Shown here: piece by piece, positions 37,188-46,513 of the stretch
How positions within the stretch are numbered: position 1 is the stretch's first letter
How the letters are laid out: each line of letters begins with the position of its first letter
Source: Leptospira bourretii
Lineage (GTDB): Bacteria > Spirochaetota > Leptospiria > Leptospirales > Leptospiraceae
Assembly (NCBI RefSeq): GCF_004770145.1
Contig: NZ_RQFW01000018.1
Coordinates: forward strand, 342,501 to 406,500
DNA length: 64,000 nucleotides
Direction of reading: 5' to 3'
Made by a program: the position numbers and the translations under genes
Notes under the pieces: model-generated
Database searches by the model: none
What the model saw: the letters and a program-made list of their open reading frames with translations, nothing else
Told to the model about the DNA's origin: nothing

Positions 37188-38146
37188 CAAAAACTATTCT
37201 TATTACGGGAGGAAGTGGTGTTCTTGGAAAAGAACTATTGAATGGATTGATCGATGAGTATAAAATCATCGCCATCGGAAAAAACTATGCTAGTTTTCCA
37301 GACTCCATTCGTTTTCATAAAAATTTTAAATTTTATGAAAGGGATCTTTCTAAAATAGGTAACCAAGAAGAATTCTTAATTCCAGAATCTTTAGACTTAA
37401 TCCTTCATTTGGCTGCCGTTGTGTCTGGGGCGAAAGTCACAGAAGAAATTTACCACCAAATAAATGTTAACTCCACAAAACTACTTGTAGAATTTGCAAA
37501 ATCAAAAAATGTCCCTCACTTCGGATTTGTGAGTTCAGTTTCTGTCTACGGATCAAAAGAAATAAATCTAACTATCAACAGCGAACGCTTGGGTAAAACC
37601 ATTTATGCAAAAACAAAAGCTTTGGCTGAAAATTACGTACTCAACTCCGGGAAACCATATTCTATATTTCGACTGGCAAGTATCTATGGCAAAGGAACAA
37701 AAAGTTTTATCTCCAAACTTCGTTCATTAACCAAACTAAGAATTTATCCTTATATTTCTTCAAATCGCAAAAAATCTCTCCTCCATATTGAAGATGCAAC
37801 AAAAGCGCTTCTCACATGGACCAAACAGACATTAGATGGGAAGCCTGCAAAACCTGTTTATGTGTTTTCACATCCCGAATTTGTGACTGTAAACCAAGTG
37901 ATCAAAACCTTTCAGGAATTAGGAATTGTAAAAGGTTTTCTTTTCCCCGTTCCCGTAGGTGGGATTTGGGCAGGATTTGTAGAATTCATTTTTCGCTCCC
38001 TCTCCTTTCTAAAGAAAAAACCATTTCACGGGTCTCCCCTACAACCCCTATTGGAATCAGTAGCCATTTATGATTCCGAGTCTTTTGAAAATTTAGGTTT
38101 TTTTCCAGAACGAGATTTACGAAAAGGGCTAGCCGACTATCAATAA
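37184..38146 (+). CDS. NAD-dependent epimerase/dehydratase (extended SDR)
   Basis: 320 residues from the ATG at 37184, which shares ATGA with the DUF445 stop. 'ILITGGSGVLGKELL' binds the dinucleotide; 'LILHLAAVVSGA', a Ser-containing strand 'FGFVSSVSVYGSKE' and 'YAKTKALAENYV' give the catalytic Ser-Tyr-Lys set. Extended SDRs of this kind modify nucleotide sugars or other polyols; the substrate is not evident. Confidence 0.85.
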   Translation: MTKTILITGGSGVLGKELLNGLIDEYKIIAIGKNYASFPDSIRFHKNFKFYERDLSKIGNQEEFLIPESLDLILHLAAVVSGAKVTEEIYHQINVNSTKLLVEFAKSKNVPHFGFVSSVSVYGSKEINLTINSERLGKTIYAKTKALAENYVLNSGKPYSIFRLASIYGKGTKSFISKLRSLTKLRIYPYISSNRKKSLLHIEDATKALLTWTKQTLDGKPAKPVYVFSHPEFVTVNQVIKTFQELGIVKGFLFPVPVGGIWAGFVEFIFRSLSFLKKKPFHGSPLQPLLESVAIYDSESFENLGFFPERDLRKGLADYQ

Positions 38147-38175
38147 TCAAGGTACTAGGGGCCGATATTCTAAGT

Positions 38176-38988
38176 ATGAAAAAGCGACTTTGCGTATTAG
38201 TTTTATTATGTCTTACTCTTTCTCATTTGGATGCAGCAACTTGGATAGAAGATTCTTTGAGTTTTGCATTTGAATATCCAAGGGGCTGGGCAAAGTCCGT
38301 TTTGCGATATCCCGATACAGTCCGGATCCAGTTTTCCAAAACCAATCGAGAAGCGATCCTGCAAATAGATGTGGCTCGAAGGACAAAGGACTATGATATC
38401 GATCGTTTTATCGAAGAAACGGTTGATACATTTTTAACAAAATACCCCGACTTGAAGTTAGTTCGCGAAAAAGTTTTGGAAAACGAAGTTGCTGGCTTTG
38501 ATGAATCCGTCTTTGTTGTGTTACATTACACAGAACAAAAACAATTGGTTTCCAATAGATTTTTGTTTCATAGAAAAGGTGGATTGTATTATGTAATTCA
38601 AGCAAAAACACCTAGATCCCTTTTTGCAAAATACTCTAAAGATCTAGATCTAGTGATGAAGAGTTTTCGTAGAGAATCTCGAAGCAAAAACCGATGGCGT
38701 AACGATAGTTTGGCGCACCTCGATCCCATCAAAGATGAACGTATCATCCAATACGTATCCATTACGATCAGACCAATTGACTCTTACCCTCATGAACAAG
38801 GGGCTGTGAACAAACAAGAAGATGGTTGGTTGTTTTCAGTAGAAGGAAATAAAAAACCAAATCCAACAGACTGGGACAATCGAACCAAACCTTCTCAAAA
38901 TGACAACGGTTATACGCCAGCAGACGTAAAACCAGACACCCCCACTTCCGATGAACCAGTGGTGATTCCTGATAGTTCTGGATTATAG
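38176..38988 (+). CDS. Exported protein, PsbP/DUF1795-like
   Basis: 270 residues, signal peptide ending near 'LDAA' (residue 21). Residues about 25-170 read as an antiparallel sheet with 'FAFEYPRGWAKSV', 'EAILQIDVARRT' and 'RKGGLYYVIQAKTP', a pattern seen in PsbP/DUF1795-like small exported proteins. The tail is Asn/Pro/Asp-rich and probably disordered. Function unknown; this family hint is weak. Confidence 0.6.
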   Translation: MKKRLCVLVLLCLTLSHLDAATWIEDSLSFAFEYPRGWAKSVLRYPDTVRIQFSKTNREAILQIDVARRTKDYDIDRFIEETVDTFLTKYPDLKLVREKVLENEVAGFDESVFVVLHYTEQKQLVSNRFLFHRKGGLYYVIQAKTPRSLFAKYSKDLDLVMKSFRRESRSKNRWRNDSLAHLDPIKDERIIQYVSITIRPIDSYPHEQGAVNKQEDGWLFSVEGNKKPNPTDWDNRTKPSQNDNGYTPADVKPDTPTSDEPVVIPDSSGL

Positions 38989-39132
38989 TCCCTACTTCGC
39001 ATTTTTTCCCAGAAAATCAATGGGAGAACCAATCGGAGCCCCCTGGAAATCTAGGGGAGCCTCCTCCTACTAAATCCAATCCAGGTCTCCAAAATCCAAT
39101 TTCCCCTTGACGGAAATACAAAGGTTCCATTC

Positions 39133-39148
39133 ATCGTATATTTACGAT
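39133..39148. promoter_or_regulatory. Candidate ArsR operator
   Basis: ATCGTA-TATT-TACGAT, perfect arms, ends five bases before the arsR ATG, where a ribosome site would normally lie. A TTGACG sequence at 39106-39111 could be a -35 element, but its spacing to a good -10 is poor. Repressor binding here would block transcription and release it on arsenite binding. Confidence 0.65.
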
Positions 39149-39153
39149 ATACT

Positions 39154-39501
39154 ATGGCTTTGAACAAAAAAACAGAATTTCCCGAAAACATCCAGAGGAT
39201 GTCGTCTTTTACCAAACTTCTAAGCCATCCGGCAAGGCTTGCCATTTTGGAAGTTTTGGCCAAACGACAAACATGTGTTTGTGGAGAAATCGTTGAAATC
39301 CTCCCGCTAGCCCAATCAACAGTTTCCCAACATTTAAAAGAATTAAAAGAAGGTGGGCTTGTGAAAGGGGAAGTGGAAGGAACTTCTTCTTGTTACTGCA
39401 TTGATTGGGAAAATTTATCAAAGGCCTATGAGGAATTTTCAGAACATATCGCACTCATCAAACAATACCAAACGAAACAAGAAGGAAGCTGTTGTGAATA
39501 A
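39154..39501 (+). CDS. arsR: ArsR-family arsenic-responsive repressor
   Basis: 115 residues. Winged helix with 'SHPARLAILEVLAKRQTCVCGEIVEILPLAQSTVSQHLKELKEGGLV'; the paired cysteines in 'QTCVCGE' are at the position of the ArsR arsenite-binding site. A C-terminal 'GSCCE' adds two more cysteines. First gene of the arsenic operon; its last 8 bases overlap arsC. There is no Shine-Dalgarno before the ATG, so translation may be leaderless or start lower. Confidence 0.9.
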   Translation: MALNKKTEFPENIQRMSSFTKLLSHPARLAILEVLAKRQTCVCGEIVEILPLAQSTVSQHLKELKEGGLVKGEVEGTSSCYCIDWENLSKAYEEFSEHIALIKQYQTKQEGSCCE

Positions 39502-39916
39502 AACTAAAAATATTTTAATCCTTTGCACTGGGAATAGTTGCAGAAGCCAAATGGCAGAAGGTTGGATGCGATTTTATGCAAAGGAGAAAGCCAATGTTTA
39601 TAGCGCAGGGATAGAAACCCACGGAGTCAATCCCAAAGCCATAACCACAATGAAAGAAGCGGGAATTGATATTTCTAAACATACTTCCAATCACATAAAC
39701 GAATACAAAGACATTCCTTTTGATTTTATCATCACTGTTTGTGACCATGCAAAAGAAAATTGTCCCTACTTTCCTAGTGATGCCAAAAGACTACATCATA
39801 ACTTTTCCGATCCTTCAAAATTAGTAGGAACAGAAGAAGAAGTAAAGGCTGCATTTGCGAAAACACGAGAAGAGATTCGAAATTACTGCGAAACTTTTGT
39901 AAACAAGGAACTATAG
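39494..39916 (+). CDS. arsC: Arsenate reductase (low-molecular-weight phosphatase type)
   Basis: 140 residues from a GTG at 39494, overlapping the arsR stop (GTGAATAA), with GGAAG upstream. The P-loop 'LCTGNSCRSQMAEGW' near residue 9-23 and 'FIITVCDHAKENCPYF' carry the catalytic and resolving cysteines of thioredoxin-coupled ArsC. It reduces arsenate to arsenite for export by the pump encoded two genes on. Confidence 0.92.
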   Translation: MNKTKNILILCTGNSCRSQMAEGWMRFYAKEKANVYSAGIETHGVNPKAITTMKEAGIDISKHTSNHINEYKDIPFDFIITVCDHAKENCPYFPSDAKRLHHNFSDPSKLVGTEEEVKAAFAKTREEIRNYCETFVNKEL

Positions 39917-39929
39917 GAGAGAATAAAAA

Positions 39930-40466
39930 ATGAAAACATTAACATGGAATGATTTGATCACAAATTTGGATTTGTATCCTGAACTTCATTTAAACTTTGA
40001 ATACGAAAAAAAACAAACTATATTCCCTAATTACCATATTACCGAATTCAAATTGGCAAAAATTCAATCAGTCGATTGTGGTGGGAATTCTGATTCTTGG
40101 ACAGAAATTATTCTGCAAGTATTAGAGCCAAAAATTGAAAAAGATACGGAATCGATGACACTCTCGAAAGTGAACTCCATTATTAAAAAAGTAACAAATG
40201 TAATGGAGATACCATCAAATGCAATTTTACGCATTGAATTTGGGAACGATCAATCGGCAATGCGTCAATACTTTGTATCGGAAATGATTCCAATGGAAAA
40301 TGCACTTCTCATCCAATTAAAAGATGGAAAAACAGAATGCAAAGCATCTACAAGTTGTGGTCTTCCCAAAGATGTTGTTAGCTTTCCTAAATTAGAAAAA
40401 ACAAACTCAAGTTGTTGTTCTCCTAAACAAAAAAACGAAACGAATGAACCAGCAGGCTGTTGTTAG
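39930..40466 (+). CDS. DUF6428-type arsenic-operon protein with cysteine-rich tail
   Basis: 178 residues, ribosome site GGAG before the ATG. The opening 'LELHLNFEYEKKQTIFPNYHITEF', 'VDCGGNSDSWTEIILQV' pattern is that of DUF6428, found in many arsenic operons. The last 45 residues add 'SCGLP', 'SSCCSPK' and a final 'GCC', which could bind As(III). It lies 13 bases after arsC and abuts the pump gene, so a role in arsenic handling or chaperoning is inferred. Confidence 0.75.
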   Translation: MKTLTWNDLITNLDLYPELHLNFEYEKKQTIFPNYHITEFKLAKIQSVDCGGNSDSWTEIILQVLEPKIEKDTESMTLSKVNSIIKKVTNVMEIPSNAILRIEFGNDQSAMRQYFVSEMIPMENALLIQLKDGKTECKASTSCGLPKDVVSFPKLEKTNSSCCSPKQKNETNEPAGCC

Positions 40467-41513
40467 GTGAAGGTTTTATCTTTTTTCGATAGATTCCTTA
40501 CTCTTTGGATCTTTGGAGCAATGGTGGTTGGGTTATTGATCGGAAAATTTTTACCATCAGTTGTTTCCGGATTTTCCACTCTTTCCATTGGAACTACCAA
40601 CATCCCATTGGCCATTGGACTCGTCCTTATGATGTATCCTCCTCTTGCGAAAGTAAAATATAGAGAGATGGGAAAAGTGTTTCAGGATGGAAAATTATTA
40701 GCACTTTCACTATTACTCAACTGGATCATCGGTCCCATCCTTATGTTTTTTTTGGCCATTGTTTTTCTAGGCAATGAACCAGAATATCGAACTGGATTGA
40801 TTCTCATTGGCCTTGCTCGTTGTATTGCGATGGTGATTGTTTGGAATGATTTAGCAGAAGGTGACCGTGAATATGGAGCGGCACTAGTTGCTTTGAATAG
40901 TATCTTCCAAGTTTTCTTTTATAGTTTTTATGCTTATTTGTTCATAACCATTTTTCCACCTTATTTTGGTTTGGCTAGATCGGAAGTCTCAATTCAAATT
41001 GCCGATATCGCAGAAACTGTTGGGATTTATTTAGGGATTCCTTTTTTTCTCGGATTTCTATCTAGGTATGGATTCGAAAAGATTGGAAAAAAAGAATTCT
41101 ATGAAACAAAGTTCCTACCGAAAGTTTCACCATTAACACTTTTGGCACTATTGTTTACGATTATCGTAATGTTTAGTTTAAAAGGCGAAATGATCTTTGA
41201 ACTAAGTGACGACGTGGTTCGAGTGGCAATTCCCCTACTTTTGTATTTTGGAATTATGTTTTTTCTAAGCCTTTGGATTGGATACAAGTTAGGAGTGGAT
41301 TATTCTAAAAATGCGGCAGTGAGTTTTACGGCTACAGGGAATAACTTTGAATTGGCGATTGCTGTGGCCATTGGTGTTTTTGGAATCCAAAGTGGTGCCG
41401 CCTTTGTTGGCGTGATTGGCCCTCTCATTGAAGTCCCAGCACTAATTTTACTTGTTAAATTTGCAATTGGATTTCGGAACAAGTTCTATAAAGGAAATAA
41501 CAAAATTCTATAA
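40467..41513 (+). CDS. ACR3-family arsenite efflux pump
   Basis: 348 residues with about ten helices, starting at a GTG immediately after the preceding stop. '[24 protein letters not shown]' contains the conserved Cys of ACR3 transporters, and '[21 protein letters not shown]' is a second family block. The protein exports As(III) across the inner membrane using the membrane potential. It completes the arsR-arsC-DUF6428-pump operon. Confidence 0.92.
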   Translation: MKVLSFFDRFLTLWIFGAMVVGLLIGKFLPSVVSGFSTLSIGTTNIPLAIGLVLMMYPPLAKVKYREMGKVFQDGKLLALSLLLNWIIGPILMFFLAIVFLGNEPEYRTGLILIGLARCIAMVIVWNDLAEGDREYGAALVALNSIFQVFFYSFYAYLFITIFPPYFGLARSEVSIQIADIAETVGIYLGIPFFLGFLSRYGFEKIGKKEFYETKFLPKVSPLTLLALLFTIIVMFSLKGEMIFELSDDVVRVAIPLLLYFGIMFFLSLWIGYKLGVDYSKNAAVSFTATGNNFELAIAVAIGVFGIQSGAAFVGVIGPLIEVPALILLVKFAIGFRNKFYKGNNKIL

Positions 41514-41553
41514 ATAAGAGATTTTAATCTTTAGTGTGAATTTATTTAATACT

Positions 41554-41572
41554 AAAGTTAAAAACTTTAATT
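41554..41572. terminator. Weak terminator-like hairpin after the arsenic operon
   Basis: AAAGTT (41554-41559) and AACTTT (41563-41568) with a three-base loop, followed by AATTT. An earlier CTTTAGT/ACTAAAG pair (41529-41557) may form an alternative. It lies between convergent genes. Confidence 0.35.
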
Positions 41573-41599
41573 TACTGATCATTCCAGTATTTGCATTTT

Positions 41600-42844
41600 T
41601 TACTTGGAGAGGTTAGAAATCCATTTTTGGTATCTTTTTGTCAATCCTGCCAATCGAATTTGATCCATCATAAGTCGTATGATAGGTGATACTTTGACAG
41701 TAGGTTTTTTATTTTCTGACAATCGATTCAGTTGGTAACGAACCATTGCCATATTGGCCAAACCTTTTAAAGTTTTAGATTTCCATTTTGGATCAGGCAA
41801 ATGTCTCTCCGAATGGGAATTTGTTTTCCAATCATTGGGAAGATTTGGATTGAGGGCCAAGGCAGTGGCAATGCCCACTAGCGGAACACCCGAATCCAAA
41901 ACTGATTCTGCAATTTGTTTCCTGCGAATTCCACCAGTAACTAAAATGGGAACCGTTGCTGTTTTTGCTACCTCACTGGCAAATTCCAAAAAATATGCCT
42001 CTCTGGAAATGGTAGATCCATCCCGGGATTCACCTTGCATGGCAGGGTCTTCATAATTTCCACCAGACAATTCAATAAAATCAACACCTAACGTTTGTAT
42101 TTCGGATATTACTTCTTTTGCATCCTGAAACTGAAACCCACCTTTTTGAAAATCAGCAGAATTTAATTTTACAGCAACAATGAAATTTGGTTTTACTGTT
42201 TTACGAACAGCTTGGATCACTTCTAACAAAAATCGTGATCGATTTTCTAAACTACCACCCCACTCGTCCTTTCTTTGGTTGGCTATGGGTGATAAAAATT
42301 GACTGATCAAATATCCATGAGCCGCATGAATTTCCACTCCGTCGAAACCAGATTCCTCGGCCAACAAAGAAGTCTTTGCAAACCTTTGGATGGTTTCTTC
42401 TATCTCTGTTTTTGTCATCGCTCTTGGTTTTCCTAAAAGTTTGGAAAGTTTTCCAATATCCACTGCAATCGCAGAAGGAGCCCAAACTTCCCCACCTAAC
42501 TTAGCTAATACTTGTCTACCTGGATGGTTGATCTGCATGATGATCTTTCCACCTGCCACTTTTGCTTTTGATGACCATTGGCGAAATCCTTCTAATCGGG
42601 AACCTTCTTCTAAAACAACACCACCAGGACCAGTCATAGCTCTATGGTCCACCATTACGTTTCCCGTGATCATTGTCCCAACTCCACCATGTGCCCAAGT
42701 TTCATATAAATTCCAAAGGGCTTTGTCTGGTTCTAAATGAGGATTGGAAAGATTTTCTTCCATCGCTGCTTTTACAAGTCGATTGGGCAAAGTGATACCA
42801 TTGGGGAGAGGGAACGGAGAAAATAGGAGAGAATTGGAATTCAT
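41600..42844 (-). CDS. NADH:flavin oxidoreductase (old yellow enzyme family)
   Basis: 414 residues of the FMN-binding TIM barrel. 'PLPNGITLPNRLVKAAM', 'QINHPGRQ', 'GFDGVEIHAAHGYLISQFLSP' (His-His substrate pair region), 'NQRKDEWGGSLENRSRFLLEV' and 'PILVTGGIR' are in order. Family members reduce alkenes in enones, dienoyl-CoA or related compounds. It lacks the C-terminal Fe-S/FAD domain of 2,4-dienoyl-CoA reductase. Physiological substrate unknown. Confidence 0.92.
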   Translation of the reverse strand: MNSNSLLFSPFPLPNGITLPNRLVKAAMEENLSNPHLEPDKALWNLYETWAHGGVGTMITGNVMVDHRAMTGPGGVVLEEGSRLEGFRQWSSKAKVAGGKIIMQINHPGRQVLAKLGGEVWAPSAIAVDIGKLSKLLGKPRAMTKTEIEETIQRFAKTSLLAEESGFDGVEIHAAHGYLISQFLSPIANQRKDEWGGSLENRSRFLLEVIQAVRKTVKPNFIVAVKLNSADFQKGGFQFQDAKEVISEIQTLGVDFIELSGGNYEDPAMQGESRDGSTISREAYFLEFASEVAKTATVPILVTGGIRRKQIAESVLDSGVPLVGIATALALNPNLPNDWKTNSHSERHLPDPKWKSKTLKGLANMAMVRYQLNRLSENKKPTVKVSPIIRLMMDQIRLAGLTKRYQKWISNLSK

Positions 42845-42890
42845 TTGTCTAGATTAGACAAAAACTTAAACCCAGAGATGGATGTATCCT

Positions 42891-43910
42891 TTAGGAATTT
42901 TCTCCTTTTTTTCGTGCCCGTTTGTTTTCGTACAAACGGCTATCCGCAACCGCCACCAAGGTTTCAGGTTCATTTCCGTCATCGGAAGAAAAGGAAATGC
43001 CTATACTGGATTTGATTTGGAGTTTGGTGGTTTCGAATTGAATTTCTACTTCCACCATGTTTCTTGTCTGTTCCAAGCGGTATAAAATGGATTCTTTGGA
43101 TTCCTTATGGATGAGAATCAAACCAAATTCATCTCCGCCGAGCCTTGCCAAAATATCTTGGTTTTGGATGAGACGTGAAAGTCGTTGAGCAAACTGAACA
43201 ATATAAAAATCTCCAGCTGCATGCCCGTAGGCATCATTTATTTTTTTGAGTCCATCCAAATCAAATAAAGCGACCGTTAAAAAGGATCCATCGTTTGTAA
43301 TTTGAGAAAGGCCCTTTCTTAATCCATCATAAAATGCCGAACGATTGTAAATACCAGTGAGTGTATCGTGGCTTGCCAGGTATGCCATTGATTGAAGGCT
43401 TTTTTCTTTTTCCGCCCAACGATATGCATTGTGTAAAACAGCTGCCATTGTACCAGATAACATATTTAGCACATACGTATCGTTAGATGAATAAAAACCG
43501 ACTTTAGAACTATAAACTTTTAACACTCCTAATACTTCTGTATCAAAAAATAAAGGCAGAACGATCATAGAGCGAAGGCCAACAACACGGCATGCCTCTC
43601 GGTTGACTCGATCATCTTCTTCGGAATCGACACAATACAAAGTGGATCTTGATTGGAGGCTAAGACCGGAAAAACTGCCTTTTACGGGCAGTCTAAGTCC
43701 AATTTGTTTTTCAGCTTTGCCACTGGCTGCACGATAAACCAAATCTTCACCTTCCACAAGTTCGAAAACAGCACCTTCAGATCCAGTAATTTCTTTGGCA
43801 CGGAGAGTGATACGATCTAATAAATATGGAACATCTGGTTTAGCAGCTGTTAACTCTGTTTGGAGTTTGAGTATTCTTTCTAATGTTGAATCAGAAGAGG
43901 AGCTTTCCAT
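42891..43910 (-). CDS. GAF-GGDEF diguanylate cyclase
   Basis: 339 residues. A GAF-type sensor spans about 25-165 and is followed by a catalytic domain with 'HDTLTGIYNRSAFYDGLRKGL', 'FDLDGLKKINDAYGHAAGD' and an intact 'ARLGGDEFGLIL' (about 258). It should make cyclic di-GMP. No RxxD inhibitory site is evident before the GGDEF. The start codon is inside a perfect hairpin (43903-43927) and no ribosome site is seen. Confidence 0.9.
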   Translation of the reverse strand: MESSSSDSTLERILKLQTELTAAKPDVPYLLDRITLRAKEITGSEGAVFELVEGEDLVYRAASGKAEKQIGLRLPVKGSFSGLSLQSRSTLYCVDSEEDDRVNREACRVVGLRSMIVLPLFFDTEVLGVLKVYSSKVGFYSSNDTYVLNMLSGTMAAVLHNAYRWAEKEKSLQSMAYLASHDTLTGIYNRSAFYDGLRKGLSQITNDGSFLTVALFDLDGLKKINDAYGHAAGDFYIVQFAQRLSRLIQNQDILARLGGDEFGLILIHKESKESILYRLEQTRNMVEVEIQFETTKLQIKSSIGISFSSDDGNEPETLVAVADSRLYENKRARKKGENS

Positions 43911-43927
43911 AGACTGTCTATGGAAAG
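43903..43927 (-). promoter_or_regulatory. Hairpin that includes the GGDEF gene start codon
   Basis: CTTTCCATAGA (43903-43913) and TCTATGGAAAG (43917-43927), a perfect 11-base stem with a three-base loop. In the mRNA the AUG lies in one arm. It could keep translation low until opened by another factor. Confidence 0.65.
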
Positions 43928-43952
43928 AGATTCCAAACTCCTCTATTTAAAT

Positions 43953-44540
43953 CTAGCTTAATTTGCGAATTCCCTCTGCGATACAATAATTGGCAATCGC
44001 AAGTAAGATATGAAAGATATCAACGTTCAGGATAGACCCTGTAGATCCCTTCGTACCAATCACAAGACCAGCAACAATAAATAAAACCGAACCAATGATT
44101 CCCATGATTGCTGCATTTGATTTTCTTGGGAAACGAACTAGCGAACTAATGAGGATGATGAACATAGCAATTCCACCAACGACTGTCGAGTAAATACCCA
44201 GTGGGTAGAGATAAGAAAATGCTAAGTAAAGAAGAAATGCGACAGTTATGAAGAGGAAAAAAGTTTTTTCCGATAAAGAACGAAAAGTGAAGTGGAAAAA
44301 AGCGAGTCCCAAAAGAGGAACACCCACACAACCCGACAAACCCACAAAAAAACGATAGATAGAATCCAGTGTATTGATCCCAAGAAAATGAATCGAACCA
44401 AGACCAGCAGAAATTCCGATGATGGCAAATCCATAAAGGGCGGAACGAGAGGGAATAGAAGGCTTTCCTACAAATCGGTAAGCCATCGCCAAGGACACTA
44501 AGGAAAGAATTAAGTCTGAGAGGAAAGTTGAGAAAACCAT
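43953..44540 (-). CDS. Small membrane protein, six or more helices
   Basis: 195 residues, almost entirely hydrophobic: about six helices with charged turns such as 'FVGKPSIPSRSA' and 'VRFPRKSNAA'. The sequence resembles DUF6962-type proteins, but no active site is visible. It lies between the GGDEF gene and the PAS gene on the same strand with modest gaps. Function unknown. Confidence 0.65.
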   Translation of the reverse strand: MVFSTFLSDLILSLVSLAMAYRFVGKPSIPSRSALYGFAIIGISAGLGSIHFLGINTLDSIYRFFVGLSGCVGVPLLGLAFFHFTFRSLSEKTFFLFITVAFLLYLAFSYLYPLGIYSTVVGGIAMFIILISSLVRFPRKSNAAIMGIIGSVLFIVAGLVIGTKGSTGSILNVDIFHILLAIANYCIAEGIRKLS

Positions 44541-44603
44541 GGCAGGAATTAGAACTAATTGAATATAAAAAACAAGATAAATTAAACCTCCAAAGGAATT
44601 AAT

Positions 44604-46415
44604 TTAAGGAACAATGACTCTTTGGGATTTGAGAACTATGTCTTGAATGATGTTATCCAACTCCTTAGCAGATTCCAACAAGTGGTCTAAACTCCGAAGT
44701 TCCTCTTCTCTGGACAAAGTACCCAATTTTATCAAATCAACAAGACCCATGATCCGAGCCAAGGGGTTTCGCACAATATGGGACTGGGTCCAAGCGATGG
44801 CTTTTAATTTTTCATTTTGAGTTTGGATGGCCGTGATTTGAAAGACCCGTTCTGTCACATCGTGAAAATTATCCACAATGCCACCAATGGATTCGTCATC
44901 GATTAAGTTGGTAATGGTCGACTCCACCCACCTCCATGATCCATCTTGGTGTTTGATTCTAAAATTATGACTAGGGAGAGAACTTCCAATGGGGATGTGA
45001 CGAACATCTTCCAATCGTTTGGTGATTTTTGTAACATCATCTGGATGTAGGAAATCGAATAAGTTCATGTGCATCGCATCGGATTCCGAATAACCCAAAA
45101 CTTTTGTAATGGACGGGGAAACATATTTTGCTCTACCTTCTGTGCTAAGGATAGCAATCACATCGATTCCATTTTCTACGAGAGCTCTGTATCTTTTTTC
45201 ACTGGCCACTAGTTCCATTCGTTTGGCCATCAAATCAGTGATGTCTTTTGAAAAACAAGCAAGGCCAGTGATATTGTTTTCTGCATTGCGAATGGGATTA
45301 AAAAAAACTTCTCTGTGTTCTTCTTTTCCAGTGATGGGACTTATAAATCTTTCGTATGTTTTAAATGATTCGCCAGAAAGTCCTCTTTCATAATAACCCT
45401 TCCACTTTTCGTAAAAGGCTTCTCCTTGGCTCATGATGAGAACGGAATCTCCTTCTTTTGCGAGGGCACCACGAAGAAATCCCATCACATCTAAAAAAGC
45501 TTTATTGGCGGCAATCAAACAGAAGTTAGAGTCAAGTGACCAAATCAAATCTGATGTACCATTGATAAGAGCTTCCTGGTTTCTTTTGACCCGAATGAGT
45601 TTTTCTTCTGCAATGACTTTTTCGGATATGTCTCTTGTCACACTGAGAACAGAAATAATTTCTCCCGATTGGTTCTCTAATGGCACAGCCGTACTTTCCA
45701 TCCAACGTTCGGTTCCTTTCAGTCCAATGATTCTAAATCTTGTACTCGACTTGATTCCTTGGAGTGCATTGTGATGAATCGATTGATAGAATTTTAAATC
45801 AGCAGGGTTTACTAAATTTTCTACTTTTTGTCCAATCGCATCTTCTGGGTTACTTGCTTCGATCATTTGTAAACCAGCAGGGTTCATTTCGACAAGAATC
45901 CCATCTGGAGAAACAACCTTTACACATTCTGGTTCGGATTGCAAGATTGTACTGAGTCTTAATTCTTGTGCGAGTAAACTTTGATAAGCTTCTCTTTGTT
46001 CGGTGATGTCTTGGAAAATTCCCACAATTTGCATGGGTTCGTTTTTTTCATTTCGAATCACTTCTGCAAGTGAATGCACATATTTGACTTTTCCAGTTGT
46101 TGTGACCAGTCGGCATTCCAAATCATAACTGATTCCTTTTTCCAACACCTCTTTCATATGTTCGGTAGCAAGTTCCCTATCCTCTGGATGAACAAATAAA
46201 TAACCTTTTTCTAAATCAACTGGCATAGAAGAAGGGTCCATTTCTAAAATATGAAACACACCTTCTGACCAATGTAAAGTTTGGTGAATAAAATCCACTT
46301 CCCAATGCCCAAGTTTTCCAAGACTTTCCATTTGCCTAAGAATGAGTTCTTGTTTTTTACCTTCCCCTTTGACAGAAGAAGGAGGGATCATTTTGTCATT
46401 TTTTTTCTTTTTCAA
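44604..46415 (-). CDS. Multi-PAS sensor protein with DHp-like end but no ATPase domain
   Basis: 603 residues. Four PAS/PAC units occur at about 30-140, 150-265, 280-390 and 405-520 (for example 'VVSPDGILVEMNPAGLQMI', 'GLKGTERWMESTAVPLENQ', 'ILSTEGRAKYVSPSITKVLGYSE', 'HQDGSWRWVESTITNL'). A histidine-kinase H-box-like sequence 'TQSHIVRNPLARIMGLVDLI' (His about 543) follows. The chain ends about 50 residues later without an ATP-binding domain, so it cannot autophosphorylate by itself. Confidence 0.85.
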   Translation of the reverse strand: MKKKKNDKMIPPSSVKGEGKKQELILRQMESLGKLGHWEVDFIHQTLHWSEGVFHILEMDPSSMPVDLEKGYLFVHPEDRELATEHMKEVLEKGISYDLECRLVTTTGKVKYVHSLAEVIRNEKNEPMQIVGIFQDITEQREAYQSLLAQELRLSTILQSEPECVKVVSPDGILVEMNPAGLQMIEASNPEDAIGQKVENLVNPADLKFYQSIHHNALQGIKSSTRFRIIGLKGTERWMESTAVPLENQSGEIISVLSVTRDISEKVIAEEKLIRVKRNQEALINGTSDLIWSLDSNFCLIAANKAFLDVMGFLRGALAKEGDSVLIMSQGEAFYEKWKGYYERGLSGESFKTYERFISPITGKEEHREVFFNPIRNAENNITGLACFSKDITDLMAKRMELVASEKRYRALVENGIDVIAILSTEGRAKYVSPSITKVLGYSESDAMHMNLFDFLHPDDVTKITKRLEDVRHIPIGSSLPSHNFRIKHQDGSWRWVESTITNLIDDESIGGIVDNFHDVTERVFQITAIQTQNEKLKAIAWTQSHIVRNPLARIMGLVDLIKLGTLSREEELRSLDHLLESAKELDNIIQDIVLKSQRVIVP

Positions 46416-46513
46416 AAGGGCACTCCCGAAAACAGAAGTATGATTTTGTCAGAGTGAGAAAACGAAGTCAGCCTTTTTTTTAGGCAAAAAACTGAAAATC
46501 TAACATTTGAAAG

